Assembly: GCF_032362555.1 (NCBI RefSeq)
Contig: NC_083523.1
Location: 2,517,501-2,581,500 of the forward strand
Direction of reading: 5' to 3'
Source: Amyelois transitella
Taxonomy: Eukaryota; Arthropoda; Insecta; Lepidoptera; Pyralidae
Length of the DNA: 64,000 bases
Shown in pieces: positions 45,044-56,935 of this stretch (positions are counted from its first letter, which is position 1; each line of letters begins with the position of its first letter). The position numbers and the translations under genes are program-made. The notes beneath the pieces are model-generated. The model was given only the letters and a program-made list of their open reading frames with translations. It made no database searches and was not told the DNA's origin.

Positions 45044-45703
45044 ATTATTAAGTCACCCAGCCAAACTTGGCTTTCAAGTCTTGTCACTATTATCACTGTT
45101 TATCCCGTGAAAGATAAAGACATGATAGGAATGTGAGTGTAAAATTCACAGAAAACCCTTGAAACAAAGGCGAACGCGTTTATGTCTTTTGTATAAAAGC
45201 TTCATCGTCTTGTTTTGTGAGACTTTTGTATGGATTCTCTTACTCCTGCCCCTCCTGTCCATGACACACGCCATATTAATCGCGCGAGAAACTATCTCTG
45301 TTTCGCTATTTTTTCAGTCTTGTTTCAGTTTTACTGTCCGTTGAAATTTCGTATACTAAACCTTGATTTTGTCCGGGAGCTTACTTTCGGAATATTCCAG
45401 AAACATATGTAGGTCATCAGAATGATTTTATGAGTTATTTTTTTGCAACGTTTGACAAGGCATGCCACTTAATTACGTTTCTTTATTTTCCTATCCATAA
45501 AACTCATGACGTTTGCTTCAAAAACGTTCGTGTATAATTTAGCAGGAATCGAATCCCGAACCTTGTGAAAATCCGACACCAACATTCAAACAATCAATTG
45601 ATAACCCCACCTTGAAATAAAAACTTGCGTTAATTTCCTACAAACTTGGTTTCAGAATTTTCCATTTACCGAAGCGCCGACATGCCTCCACGCCGCTGTT
45701 TTT

Positions 45704-45763
45704 ACTCCCCCCCCCTCTCCCCACTCCTCCCCCCACCCCGCAGGCGAGTCCTACGTGACGTCA
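45704..45763 (+). promoter_or_regulatory. Pyrimidine-rich tract followed by a CRE-like palindrome
   Basis: A C-rich tract (45704-45740, almost only C and T) stands out from the AT-rich surroundings and is followed by ACGTGACGTCACGCGTCGG. TGACGTCA at 45756-45763 is a perfect CREB/ATF-type site. No adjacent gene start is seen, so a regulatory role is only a guess. Confidence 0.35.
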
Positions 45764-45859
45764 CGCGTCGGTAACCTAATTAAAACATTCCCGAGATCGA
45801 TTATCAGACCCGATCAATGCTACCGAAGAATAAAATAAAGTGGTTAACAGAACAGTGGT

Positions 45860-46125
45860 GTGCCGTGTGGTTCCCGGCACCAATACAAAAAAGAATGGAA
45901 TCACTCCATCTCTTTCCCATGGATGTCGTTTAAGGCGACTACGGGATAGGCTTATAAACTTGGGATTCTTTTTTAGGCGATGGGCTAGCAACCTGTCACT
46001 ATTTGAATCTCAATTCTATCATTAAGCCAAATAGCTGAACGTAGCCTATCAGTCTTTACAAGACTGTTGGCTCTGTTTACCCCGCAAGGGATATAGGCGT
46101 GACCATATGTATGTATGTATGTACA
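45860..46125 (+). mobile_element. SINE-like retroposon, full length
   Basis: Head GTGCCGTGTGGTTCCCGGCA and a long TATG tail. Confidence 0.86.
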
Positions 46126-46349
46126 AGGACATGTTGTTTTTCTATGGTTTAAATATTTTGTAACGGTCCGGTATACGCGGCTATACATGCGTATGATACA
46201 TATAAGACCAAATAATTTAGCCTTTTAAGCCGGTCGGTTTGTTATTCCTTTGAGTTAAGACATGTACGGTATAAAAGATTTTAGCACGAAGCGAAAAGCA
46301 GCCTTTCAGTCTGTTTGAAACTGTTGGATCTGCCTACATACATACATGT

Positions 46350-46565
46350 ATGTACATATAGTCACGTCTATATCCCTTACGGGGTAGACAGAGCCAATAG
46401 TCCCGAAAATACTGAATGGCCACATTCAGCTGCTCGGCTTAATGATGGAATTGATATCCAAATAGTGACAGGTTTCTAGCCCATCACCTAAAAAAAGAAT
46501 CACACACAAGTATGTAATGGAGTGGTCCTATTATTTTTTGTATTGGTGCCGGGAACTACACGGCA
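46350..46565 (-). mobile_element. SINE-like retroposon with internal deletion
   Basis: Inverted; about 45 bases of the GGATGTCGTAAAAGG region are missing. Confidence 0.78.
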
Positions 46566-46589
46566 CACTTGGATCTGTCAAATGTGTAT

Positions 46590-46880
46590 GTATGTATATA
46601 CATATAGTCACATCTATTTATGTATATACAAATGTGTACTTATAATCCCTTACGGCTTAGACAGATCCAACAGTTTATATCCTTTATGGGGTAGACAGAG
46701 CCAAGAGTCTTGAAAATACTGATAGGCCAAGTTCGGCTGTTAGGCTTGATGATAGCAATGAAATCCAAATAGTGACAGGTTGCTAGCCCATCGCCTAAAA
46801 GAAGTATCACAAGCCTAAAAGAAGAATTTCAAGACTTTTGGCTCTGTCTACCCTGCAATGGATATACAAGTAATAATATG
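46590..46880. mobile_element. Cluster of partial SINE-like copies
   Basis: Inverted tail pieces at 46595-46680 and 46670-46800, then a plus tail at about 46825-46880. Confidence 0.55.
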
Positions 46881-48080
46881 TACATCACAGATCGCAAACA
46901 AAAGCTAGTTAAGATGATACGAATCATATGCCATTTTTTTTTAAATATTTTAATGAACTAATGTATATGTGAGAACATCTCATCTCATTATAAATCGAAT
47001 TATAACACCGTTATCGATATAAATCAAATCGGTCATATCATAAAAATAGTTAAATTACACATTATCATAATACAAGGCCAATCACCCAATAGAACGTTAA
47101 GCAAACAGTAAATTATAGGTAATCAAAAGGTTCCAAGTTCGAATCCGCCTGAGGCTATGTAACAATGACTCTCTTCAGATGTACATACATGAGTTTGAAG
47201 GCTCATACACACATATATTGCGTCTTTTTATCTCATGGGGTGGACAGAGCCAATTTAACAAATGAAAGACTGAAAATAGCTTATACAATGTGCGTGGAAA
47301 CATATCGTGTGTCGTGGGGATTACGAAAAGTCGTTCAGTGTAATGGATTGCCTCTTTTCCCCCGGGAGCTTGGTCATACTGGTCATTTTTTTTTATTTAA
47401 ATTGAAATTAAATATAAATGTATAGCACAATTGGCGGACTTAATGCTAGAAGCATGCTATCTACCAGTCAACCATTGGCTCTGACAGAGAACATTATTCA
47501 AATTCAATTGAAGATTTCTATTCAATCTCATGGGACATTTCAAATAAACTTAATGTCATATCTTTTGGTTTCGCAACATTGGTTGACGACGAATAAATTA
47601 GTTAAAAACTAATTTTACCGCCGCTTTCAAAGCATAAGAAGTGGTAACATACCGCACTGCAACTTTTTTTTCAATAACATCAAATTCACAATTATCTATA
47701 CTATCGATCAGTTCTAATTCTAGAACTGATCCTGGATTCAGGAGCCGCCTATACTTAATAAGCAGCCGGGACATATACTTAGAAGATCACGAGTTATTTC
47801 CATATTTATTTTATGCAGATTATATAAAAATAAGCCCTGGGTTTAAAAAAATTACACGAAATATCATGCCTTATGTGTGACGGGCCTTTCATTTTTATTA
47901 ATAAGACTATTTAGGAAACTAGATTAATGTGTGCTTGTGTACCATTATACATGAATGAACTGGATTGTTCCGGATTCAACCAGTTGCCACAATATTATAC
48001 ACTCCAATAGATATACAAGCTTTTGTACAAGGAATCTGTCGTATGGGAATTCACGGGAATCTATTCTAAGCGAATGCAAT
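46881..48080. other. No gene; decayed repeats
   Basis: 47440-47690 looks like a worn copy of the TTCTA-tailed family (ACCGCCGCTTTCAAAGCATA). No exon is supported. Confidence 0.4.
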
Positions 48081-48082
48081 GC

Positions 48083-48347
48083 ATACTAATATTATAAAGC
48101 TGAAGAGTTTGTTTGTTTAAAGCGCTAATTTCAGGAACTACTGGTTCGAATGGAAAAAAATATTTTTGTGTTGAATAGACCATTTATCGAGGAAGACTTT
48201 AGGCTATATAACATCACGTTGCAACTTTTAGGAGCGAAGAAATAATGGAAAATGTGATAAGAAACGGGGAAAATTATTCATCATTGTGGGCTTTAATGAC
48301 GCCCAAAATAACTATTCCACGTGGACGAAGTCGCGGGCACTGCTATT
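48083..48347 (+). mobile_element. Lep1-type Helitron copy
   Basis: CATACTAATATTATAAAGCT start; GTGGACGAAGTCGCGGGCAC near the end. Confidence 0.7.
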
Positions 48348-48479
48348 CATTAACATAATTTAAAAGTTTTACAAATTCTTGCGTCACTAGGTGTTTTACA
48401 GACAATGTACCTATAACCGAATCTACTGGGAGTAGAAAGCTGAACATTGGCTTATATGTTTTCTTAAGAAGTCCACTTT

Positions 48480-48985
48480 CTTCTGGCGTAAGTCCCAGTC
48501 ACAACCTCACCTCTCTGGAGAGGAGCCCGGGTAAACCTTTACCACCACGATCTCGGTTTGGGTGAGTCAGGTTTTTACACGAAGCGACTGCCCTCTGACC
48601 TACGCAACTGTGGAACTTTTTTTTAAATTAATTTAATTAGGAATCAGCAGAATTAAGCACATTACAATATATTAAAACTTAATGCTAAAACGACATTCTT
48701 GTTTCACAGAATTAACTTTAAACTACTTAGAAAGAGATGTTTTAACAGATACTATATATCAAAACTTAACTCATATAGAATCATGGTTACACACTCAGTT
48801 GTCTAAATGTGCAGGTTTCCTTCACCGTAAAATAATCGATTAGCACTCTAATGTAAATACACAAGTCAGAAAAGTGAGACATTTTACATGGCCGATGTGG
48901 GATTTGAACCTATGCGCACACGCATTACTTGCGCATTTTACTCGGCCACCTTAACCATTCGACCATCGACGCTCAATATGTTTTT
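48480..48985 (-). mobile_element. tRNA-derived SINE, long copy
   Basis: On the minus strand, GATGGTCGAATGGTTAAGG (A-box-like) and GGTTCAAATCCC (B-box-like), then AAACCTGCACATTTAGACAA, then the AAAAACCTGACTCACCC body at 48560. The copy may be interrupted. Confidence 0.65.
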
Positions 48986-48989
48986 TAAT

Positions 48990-49590
48990 AACTGCAGAAG
49001 GGTAATAAGATAAGATATATATATTTATATAATTATAACGCAAAATATTTATTTCTATTGCATAACGCTGCATTTTCTTATGATAGATACGTATAAATAC
49101 TCGTCATTGAGTCTCCACAACACATTTTTCAAATTAGTCCATACCACGGCGCCATTACGAAACATTAAACAAATTTATGACAAACTATTCCGGAATGATG
49201 CTGTTTTTGCATTCCTTACCCATAACCCTTCTGTGCTCACTTCTATGGGAAAGTTATTCTTGGAATGAACGATAAGAGCCTTCCTTCAGCGTCCGTCTCT
49301 TTCTCTCATAGCCGAAACCACGCGAGCGACAAAGACGGAATATTTAGGAATGTCCCACACTGTATGCGTTATTATTATTCATCGAAAGTATGATCATGAG
49401 ATTGTGGATATGTTATTTTTTATTGGCATGTTTGATTTTGTATGTATTCAGTGCGTCTACGGGGCGGTGCTTGAAGTAATTAAATAAATATTTGAGGACA
49501 TTTTTATGTTGTTGTTATCATAACTATAGTACAGTTAGTTAACTTGAGTGACGTGTCTGTGGTTATTTTTTAAGTAGTCTCTTGTAGGCG
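48990..49590. other. No recognised feature
   Basis: A 62-codon frame at 49080-49268 has no recognisable domain. The following CpG-bearing stretch to 49.37 kb is unassigned. Confidence 0.35.
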
Positions 49591-49594
49591 ATGA

Positions 49595-49809
49595 GCTAGT
49601 GACCGGTGTAGACAGAGCCAACAGTCTTAAAAAGACTGAAAGGCCACGTTCAGCTGTATGGTTTTATGATGTTATTGAGATTCAAATAATGACAGGTCGC
49701 TAGCCCATCGCCTACGAGTAGAATCCCAAGTTTATTAGCTAATTCTTTAGTCGCCTTTTACGACATCCATGGGATAGATACGGAGTGGTGCCGGCAACCA
49801 CACGGCACA
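49595..49809 (-). mobile_element. SINE-like retroposon
   Basis: Inverted copy ending in GTGCCGTGTGGTTGCCGGCA (complement). Confidence 0.78.
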
Positions 49810-50127
49810 ACGCTACGCATAATCAACACAATGCATGTTTATAGATAAGTAATTTTCGTGTGGTTAAGCGTAAATACATTATGTCAGTTTTGCAACGTCT
49901 CCCCATAACTATTACAAAAAAAGATTTAACCAATGCGCACTTTATTATTCCAGAAATTTATATTGATTATAATAAGCCCTCATACTTAATTGAAGTCAAA
50001 GTGTTTCGTAATAGATAAATTTACTGGGTAAATTATGATATTTACTTTGTCCCGTAAAACTTGTAACGCAAGGTCACTTATGTGATCTCTAATGAATGCA
50101 CTTACATTTTTAATAACAACATACATA

Positions 50128-50355
50128 TAATCAAGTCTATATCCCTCGCGGGGTGGACAGAGCCAACAGTGTTAAAAAGACTGAAAGGACACGTTAAGCT
50201 ATATGGATTTATGATCAATTGAGATTTAAATAAAGACAGATTGATAGCCCATCGCTTAAAAGAAAAATCCTAACTTTTCCCTGAGTCGCTTTTTATGACA
50301 TCTATGAGAAGGATATGGAGTGGTCCTATTCTAAAGTGCCGGTAACCACACGGCG
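50128..50355 (-). mobile_element. SINE-like retroposon
   Basis: Inverted diverged full-length copy with ATCAAGTCTATATCCCTCGC tail. Confidence 0.77.
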
Positions 50356-50359
50356 TTCA

Positions 50360-52065
50360 GATCCTATAATCCACATGAGTTACTTGTATGTAAATTCACC
50401 AAGAACGTATAATTATTTTTGTATCTTGTTGTTAATGTTTACTTAAGAATCCACCGTGAGGTTGAATTAGATTGGCAAAAATCTTAATCTATTCTTTATT
50501 ACTTAACTATCTTTTAAAATCTGTCGATAAAAGTAGCATGCCGAATCCCGCAAGGAAGGAAATCATAATTAATATATTTTATTAATTTTATAATTAATTT
50601 CATAACACACATGAATATATTATATTGGATTTAATTAACATAACAGCATAATGCAGTAAAACCATGAAGTGAAAGCGATAAAATTTAGCGACAAAATGTC
50701 GCATTCACACGACGTTAGTTTGGCATAATATCGTTCGCAAAATGTCTATTTTGTTATTTGCATAATGCATCCAATTTTATATCTTGATTGCAATTATAGA
50801 ATTAGTAAGGAGATAGATATACAATTTTGTACGCTGTAATTGTCTAACACGATACTAACAGTATTATAGTAGGTAGTTATATTTTTTTTAATGTTTTACT
50901 TTTCTAAATAAAGTAATTTATGTTTCTATCAAAGAAAAACGTTTAGTTTAGATTACCTGAAGAAAAAAAAAATTGTCGTCAAAATGAAAATACATATAAC
51001 AAATAAGTACAATCACCTTTTTATTCGTTACGGGGTAGAAAGAGTCAACAGTCAATGCAATATATAAAATAAAAAATTTTAACACCACTATCTAACATAT
51101 CATAACAGACATGACAAAGTTACTAGGAATATGGAGATATTCTGCTAATTAGACATTCTGCGAACATGACAATTTGCGACAAAGTGGTGATAACATTTAT
51201 TTAGTAATGTTATAGGACAACCAATCAGCCCTGTATCCCTTCATAATACACGATACGGTTACATCGCAAACCCGACCGACTGAAGTAGACATTTAAAATG
51301 AAGCATCGTTATAGTTCCAAAGACCTTTTTAAACAGACAGCTTATCATCCAAACGACCGTGTTTTTGATCGTTAATAATTCCAGAGTAGAGTTAGTTCAA
51401 GTTCTGCAAATTTGTAGGGAAACCCGAGACGTATGGTTGTCTCTGTCTAATGTACGGTTAAGTTATCGGCAAGCTGAGATGGAAGATAAGAGCTTGAGGC
51501 TTGCTAGCGGGACATCGACCAGCAGCTTTCAGAAAAACCTCTCGGTAGAGGTAAAGCGTTGCAACTCGAACATGTTAATTTAATTACAGGTAATTGTTTT
51601 TAAGAAAAACTATTTAGGAAAAATTTCACTTGCAGTTTACATTTTACAAGAAGTTCAGTAAAAACTTTCTGAAACTTATTTTGGCTTTTGTTCGTAGTTT
51701 TATTCTCATAAGAATTTCGAAAACCTTCTTTAGCGTATTGCAGACGTTTTATACTATCCTTCGGATGTTTTATATAATGTTTATCTAGAGAGGGAAATTT
51801 CAGAAAGTTACATTGTGTATGGATGTACTTGTGCTAATGACTTTTAAAATATTTGAATTTATAATCGTTAATATCGGTCTCTTTTTATTAAAAATTACAT
51901 TTTTTTAATGAGAAACTTCATTATCATGAGTAAGTATATCAAAAACAAATAACATTAAAAAAGGATCAAACTAGAACACAAAAGTAATGAATCACCTTAC
52001 AAATATAGTTTGAAAGTTTCAAAAAATCTAACAATAAAAGCTCTAAACTTTACAAGTTACAAAGC
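50360..52065. other. AT-rich stretch without supported genes
   Basis: No recognised repeat apart from short SINE-like traces (about 51030). A 74-codon frame at 51359-51583 has no known domain. Confidence 0.4.
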
Positions 52066-52069
52066 TCTT

Positions 52070-52515
52070 TCACACAGGTTACTTGCCCCGTGGACATCGA
52101 CAAAAACCGTGCAGCCTGTTTAAGTCTGTATGCGCTCAATCCCATACATACAAACTCACACACACACATAAAACTCGCATACCGTCGCCGGCGCAAGAGA
52201 AACCAACGTTTTGCATTCAAGTCTCAGTAGTAAAGCCGCTTTTAGGGTCATCAAACGCTTGTAGCTGGCCGTTTTGAGAAGCGAGCATTCGAATTTTAAA
52301 ATTTTATAACATTTATAATATTCCGAAGTGATTTATTCAAGTTGCAATACTTTTCGCGTGATTCAAGTTAGTGTTAAGCTTTGGTTAAGTGATGTGTGTT
52401 TAAGTTTATAGTGCAAATGTGGTTTTTAGTGAACCCTGTTGGTTATGGATTGCTTTTGAGGTGAAAATGTGGGAGACTATTTGCTACGTGAAGTCTGTCA
52501 GGAAAAAGTTCTGAG
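52070..52515 (+). promoter_or_regulatory. Candidate promoter and 5' UTR exon
   Basis: CpG-containing sequence with an initiator-like TCAGT at about 52226 is followed by an AT- and GTG-rich leader with only two short frames of about 15 codons each (starting ATGTGG). It then reaches a strong donor, CTGAG|GTAAGTTAAG, near 52515. This resembles an insect 5' UTR exon whose coding exons would lie to the right, outside the window. No coding exon supports it. Confidence 0.25.
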
Positions 52516-53214
52516 GTAAGTTAAGAAGTACCAAATGTACTTAAACTTCAAATGGATCCAGTTAAACCACTTGTAGAAAGAGGATGGCCGAGGAATTGAA
52601 GTTATTACGACAGTTAGGTATCTATTGTTCGGACTGATTTTACGATAGTTTGTGACCATAGATTGAGAAATCTAATATTGAAGGAAGTTCGAACAAATCA
52701 TACCGATTGTTCACGTCAGTTCAGTTCAGGCTTTGTGTGAGGGGATAGTAACTTAACGGTAATTTTTTATTCGTTTAAGTAATTGATGTAAAATCCAAGA
52801 CCCAGGTCATATAAAGGCATTACGCATTTTGACCAGGTCAAGAATCAAACTTGAAACCTTTTGACTCGGAGATAAGCACTTCACCCCTGTGTAACGTATT
52901 GGAATCAGTGGCGTTATTCTTAAACTTTAAAACAATAATGGTTGCATCAATTCTTCTCTCATTATTTTTTGGGTTGTCTTGAGAGACAGAAAGAAAGAGG
53001 GAGAGAGAAGGGAATGTTTATACGAATAAACTTACAGACACTGGAAAATCTGTCTATCAATCTAGAAATTAAGGAATGACATATTCACTAAAGGCTAATA
53101 AATTTGGAATTATTTTTTTAGATGATGGGCTAGGAACCTGTCACTATCATAATACCTTCGAGCCTTTTGGCTCTACCCACCCCGGAGGGGGTTACGTGCA
53201 TATATGACTTAACG

Positions 53215-53860
53215 ATAGAACTTTAAAATGCGTGATGTGCATAAAGGGCACAGGTTCAAATCCAGGATTATTTTTTTAAGTTTATTTTCATCTCAAACCG
53301 ATGCTCTTAAGGTGAGGAAAGCTTTGTCAGGAAACCTGCACATTCAGGCAACTGGATGTGTAACCATGAGTGATCGGGTTAGTAGTCGATTGGCACGAAA
53401 ATTATTCGCACGATCGTGCGATTCGGGTTTGGTTACCCTGCAAAGGTTGCGGATGTCAAATGGGAGTCGCTGTGTGTAAAAACCAGACGCACCCAAACGA
53501 AGATCTATACATACCTACATATAATCACGCCTATGTACCTTGCGGGGTAGACAGAGCCAATAGTCTTAAAAGACTTATAGGCCACGTTCAGCTGTTTGGC
53601 TTAATGATAGAATTGAGATTCAAATAGTGACAAGTTGCTAGCCTGCCGCCTAAAAGAAGAATCCCAAGTTTATAAGCCTATCCATTAGTCGCCTTTTACA
53701 ACATCCATGAGAAAGAAATGGAGTGGTCCTATTCTTTTTCTAATTGTGCCAGGAACCACACGGCACGAAGATCTATGGTTAAAGGAATACCTTAGGCTCC
53801 TCTCCAAAGTAATGAGGATGCAATTGAGACTAAAGCCAGGAAGAAGAAGAAGGTACAATC
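53215..53860 (+). mobile_element. tRNA-derived SINE split by a SINE-like insertion
   Basis: The left part is 53215-53507 (GGGCACAGGTTCAAATCC B-box-like; AAACCTGCACATTCAGGCAA) and the right part 53765-53860. They are rejoined if the element at 53508-53764 and one 12-bp duplication are removed. Confidence 0.75.
53508..53764 (-). mobile_element. SINE-like retroposon with clear target-site duplication
   Basis: ACGAAGATCTAT occurs at 53496-53507 and again at 53765-53776, exactly flanking the element. This fixes its borders: 257 bp, head GCCGTGTGGTTCCTGGCAC, tail ...ATGTAGGTATGT. It supports target-primed retroposition. Confidence 0.92.
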
Positions 53861-54093
53861 GAGAAAAAATTTTCTAAAAAATAAAAATAAAACTTGACAT
53901 AACATGGATATAACATAAATGGACACAAAAACTCAAGCAAAGCAGATACAAAAACATGAAGTTTACTGTTCACAAAATACCCAGTTTTTTATGTGGCATC
54001 ATAAAAAATAAATTTTCGGACAGGTATGCGGGTTGAACAAAGACTGTTTGAAACAATGTGTTAAATTAATTTTTCGAGGATGCAAATTCAGTA

Positions 54094-55708
54094 AGGAAGT
54101 TTCAGAGATGGAAGGCGAAATTGAAATGTTCGAAATTGTGGAAGCACTTAAGAGTATGAAAGCGGGAAAGGCTGCTGGGTGTGATAGAGTGTCGGTCGAG
54201 ATGCTTAAAGCAGGAAAAGGCGTAGTAGCTAGTCAGTTGTACTGCCTTTTCAATTTGTGTTGGAGAAGCGGCCGAGTACCAAAAGATTGGTGTAAGGCTG
54301 TTATCGTGCCACTTTACAAAGGAAAAGGGTCACAGCTGGACTGCAAAAATTATCGTGGTATAAGCCTGCTTAGCGTCGTCGGCAAATTGTATGCTAAGGT
54401 ATTGATTAATAGAGTCAGGAATGAAACTGATGACAAAATATGGGATGCTCAAGCGGGATTTCGAAAGGGAATGGGATGTACTGATCAGGTCTTTTCCTTG
54501 CGGTGCATAGCCGAAAAGTTTTTGGCCAAGAGTCAAAAAGTCTATTGCACATTCGTAGATCTGGAAAAGGCCTATGACAGAGTTGAGAGGAATGAATTGT
54601 GGTCAGCACTTTCTATGCATGGGGTGAGCAGTCTCTTAATACGAGCACTGAAATCCTTATATGAGGATTCGAGTGCTTGTGTCAGGATAAACGGAGCGCA
54701 CACTGAGTGGTTTAAGATTGAGAAAGGCGTTAGGCAAGGATGTGTTGCGTCACCGTGGCTGTTCAACCTATTTATGGATAGCTGTTTGACAGATTTGAAA
54801 GAGTCTAAAAGTGGATTAAGGATGAATGAGTTACTCGTCAAATGTCTGCTCTATGCCGACGATCAGGTTATACTGGCGTCATCAGCGGAGGAGTTACAGG
54901 AGATGGTAAACTGTATGCATGAAGCTTTAAAAGAGAAAGGAATGAAAGTGAACGTAAGTAAAACTAAAACACTGGTTTTTGAAATGGAGAAAGAAATGAC
55001 AGCATGTAATATTTTGATTGGAGGAGAAAAAGTGGAGCAAGTGAAAGAGTTTGTATATCTAGGATCAAAGTTTACATCAGATGGCAAGTATGATAGTGAT
55101 ATTGAAAGGAGAGTGAACGCGGGGAACATGGTGAATGGAGCTTTGCATGCCTTTATGAGCAGTCAGAAACTATCCAAAAAGGCTCGACTGGCTGTGCACA
55201 GGGGCGTGTTGGTCCCGACATTAATGTATGGGAGTGAAAGTTGGGTATGGCAAAAGAAGCATGAAAGCAGAATAAATACAGTGGAAATGAGAGCGTTAAG
55301 GAGTATGATGGGTGTGAAATTGAGTGACAGGATAAGGAACAGCGTGATAAGGGAATGTTGTGATGTGAAAGAAGATGTAGTTACAGGAATAGAAAAGGGT
55401 ATGTTAAGATGGTTCGGTCATGTGGAGAGGATGAATGAAAGCAGGTTGACTAAGCAGATATACAAGGAGAGTGTGGAGGGAAAGGTCGGAGTGGGAAGAC
55501 CTAGACGAACGTATCTTGATCAAATTAAGGACGTCCTGGTAAAGGGTCAGGTCAAAAGTACCCGAAACCGCCGAGCTTGTATGAAGAGAGTTATGAATGT
55601 GGACGAAGCGAAAGAAGTATGCAGAGATCGTGGCAAGTGGAAAGAGGTAGTCTCTGCCTACCCCTCCGGGAAAGAGGCGTGATTTTATGTATGTATGTAT
55701 GTATGTAT
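54094..55708 (+). mobile_element. Young 5'-truncated LINE with intact RT
   Basis: Non-LTR retrotransposon that copies its RNA into DNA at the target. A single open frame runs to 55682. RT motifs in order: NYRGISLLSVVGKLYAKVLI, QAGFRKGMGCTDQ, FVDLEKAYDRV (motif A Asp), GVRQGCVASPWLFNLFMD (motif B), CLLYADDQVI (motif C), then LMYGSESWVW and LRWFGHVERM. No endonuclease domain remains, so the 5' part is missing. ATGCAAATTCAGTA flanks both sides (ends at 54093 and 55720), which shows that the first 20 codons of the frame open from 54033 are host flank. The tail is five TATG-type units. The clade is uncertain; the C-terminus suggests an RTE-like or related group. Confidence 0.92.
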
Positions 55709-55720
55709 GCAAATTCAGTA

Positions 55721-56020
55721 TGCCGTGTGGTTACCGGCACTGCGGAAGAGGGAACATAAATTTGGAATAATTAAGACTATAGAAGTGAGTGTGAGTGCCG
55801 TGTGGATCCCGGGCACCAATAAAATAAAGAATAGGACCACTCCATACCGTTCCCACGGATGTCGTAAAAGGCGACTAAGGGATAGGGTTTTAAACTTGGG
55901 ATTCGTCTTTTAGGCGATGGGCTAGCAACCTGTTACTATTTGAATCTAAATTCTATCACCAAGCCAAACAGCTAAACGTAGCCTCTCAGTCTTGAAAAGA
56001 CTGTTGGCTCTGTCTATCCA
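55721..56020 (+). mobile_element. SINE-like retroposon, double head
   Basis: A first head (TGCCGTGTGGTTACCGGCAC) directly after the LINE's duplication is followed 50 bp on by a second head (GTGCCGTGTGGATCCCGGGC), body and tail. Confidence 0.78.
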
Positions 56021-56700
56021 TAAGACCTTTCTTTTTGATGTTACAAAATGTTATCAATCCTATATGCGACTGCTTCCATGCTTGTCTGGTAGTAACGAAA
56101 AAACGATTGTAAAAGTCAATCAGAGCAAGACTTAAACTTGGGATCCTCTCAGGCGATGAGTTGTCACTAGTTGAATTGATTGATGAGTCTTTTCAAGACT
56201 CTTGGCTCTGCCTGTCAATAGATATAAATGTGATTATATGTATATGTATGTATAGAAGTGAGTGTCGTATCCAGCACTTTAGAATACGACTACACTTTCT
56301 CATGTTAGTCGCAATGTGACTAAGGGAATAGGCGCATTCATCTAGTGCACAGCTTTTAGAATGACCCAACATGGGTTATGTTCGGGCAATGGTTGCGGAG
56401 ATAAGACTTCTTGTAAAATCCAGATATACCCAATCAAGGATCTCCACCTTTGGCTTCTGTCCAAAGCGGTGAGGACTCGTGCGATGGAAGAAGAATGGAA
56501 GACCTTACTTTTTGATGTCACAAAATGTTATCCATCCTATACATGACTGCTGCCATGCTGGTCTGGTAGTCAAGGAATAACATAGCATGTTTCAGCTGCT
56601 GCTCTTCTCGTGTAGATTGTAAAAGTCAATCAGAGCAAGGCTTAAACTTGGGATCCTCTCAGGCGATGAGTTGTCACTAGTTGAATCTCAATTAGAATAG
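56020..56700. repeat. Segmental duplication of repeat fragments
   Basis: About 56030-56180 and 56505-56695 share TTTTTGATGT(T/C)ACAAAATGTT and GATTGTAAAAGTCAATCAGA followed by CTTGGGATCCTCTCAGGCGA. Between them is a SINE body piece (56375-56480). Confidence 0.75.
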
Positions 56701-56935
56701 AATAGAATAGATTTATTTTCAAAATTGGATACAAGGTATCACTTATTGACGTCACATAACTTAAATCTAATTATAACTACTACCGCTTACAAAGCGCATG
56801 TGTAGAAGAAGCGGCGGAACAAACTACACTGCAGCATTTTCATAGGACGTCAATTTACAAATATAGATCTCTTAAATCTAAATCGTGGACGAATGCACAT
56901 TGTCTACATTAAAAAACATGTATGAATTCTATCAT
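56694..56935 (-). repeat. Retroposon 3' end, TTCTA-tailed family
   Basis: The longest of three copies; it includes ATATAGATCTCTTAAATCTA beyond the part shared with 41543-41695. Confidence 0.78.

Noticed and set aside
54033-54093. First 20 codons of the long LINE open frame as LINE coding sequence
   Set aside because: The target-site duplication ends at 54093, so these codons are host flank that happens to be open.
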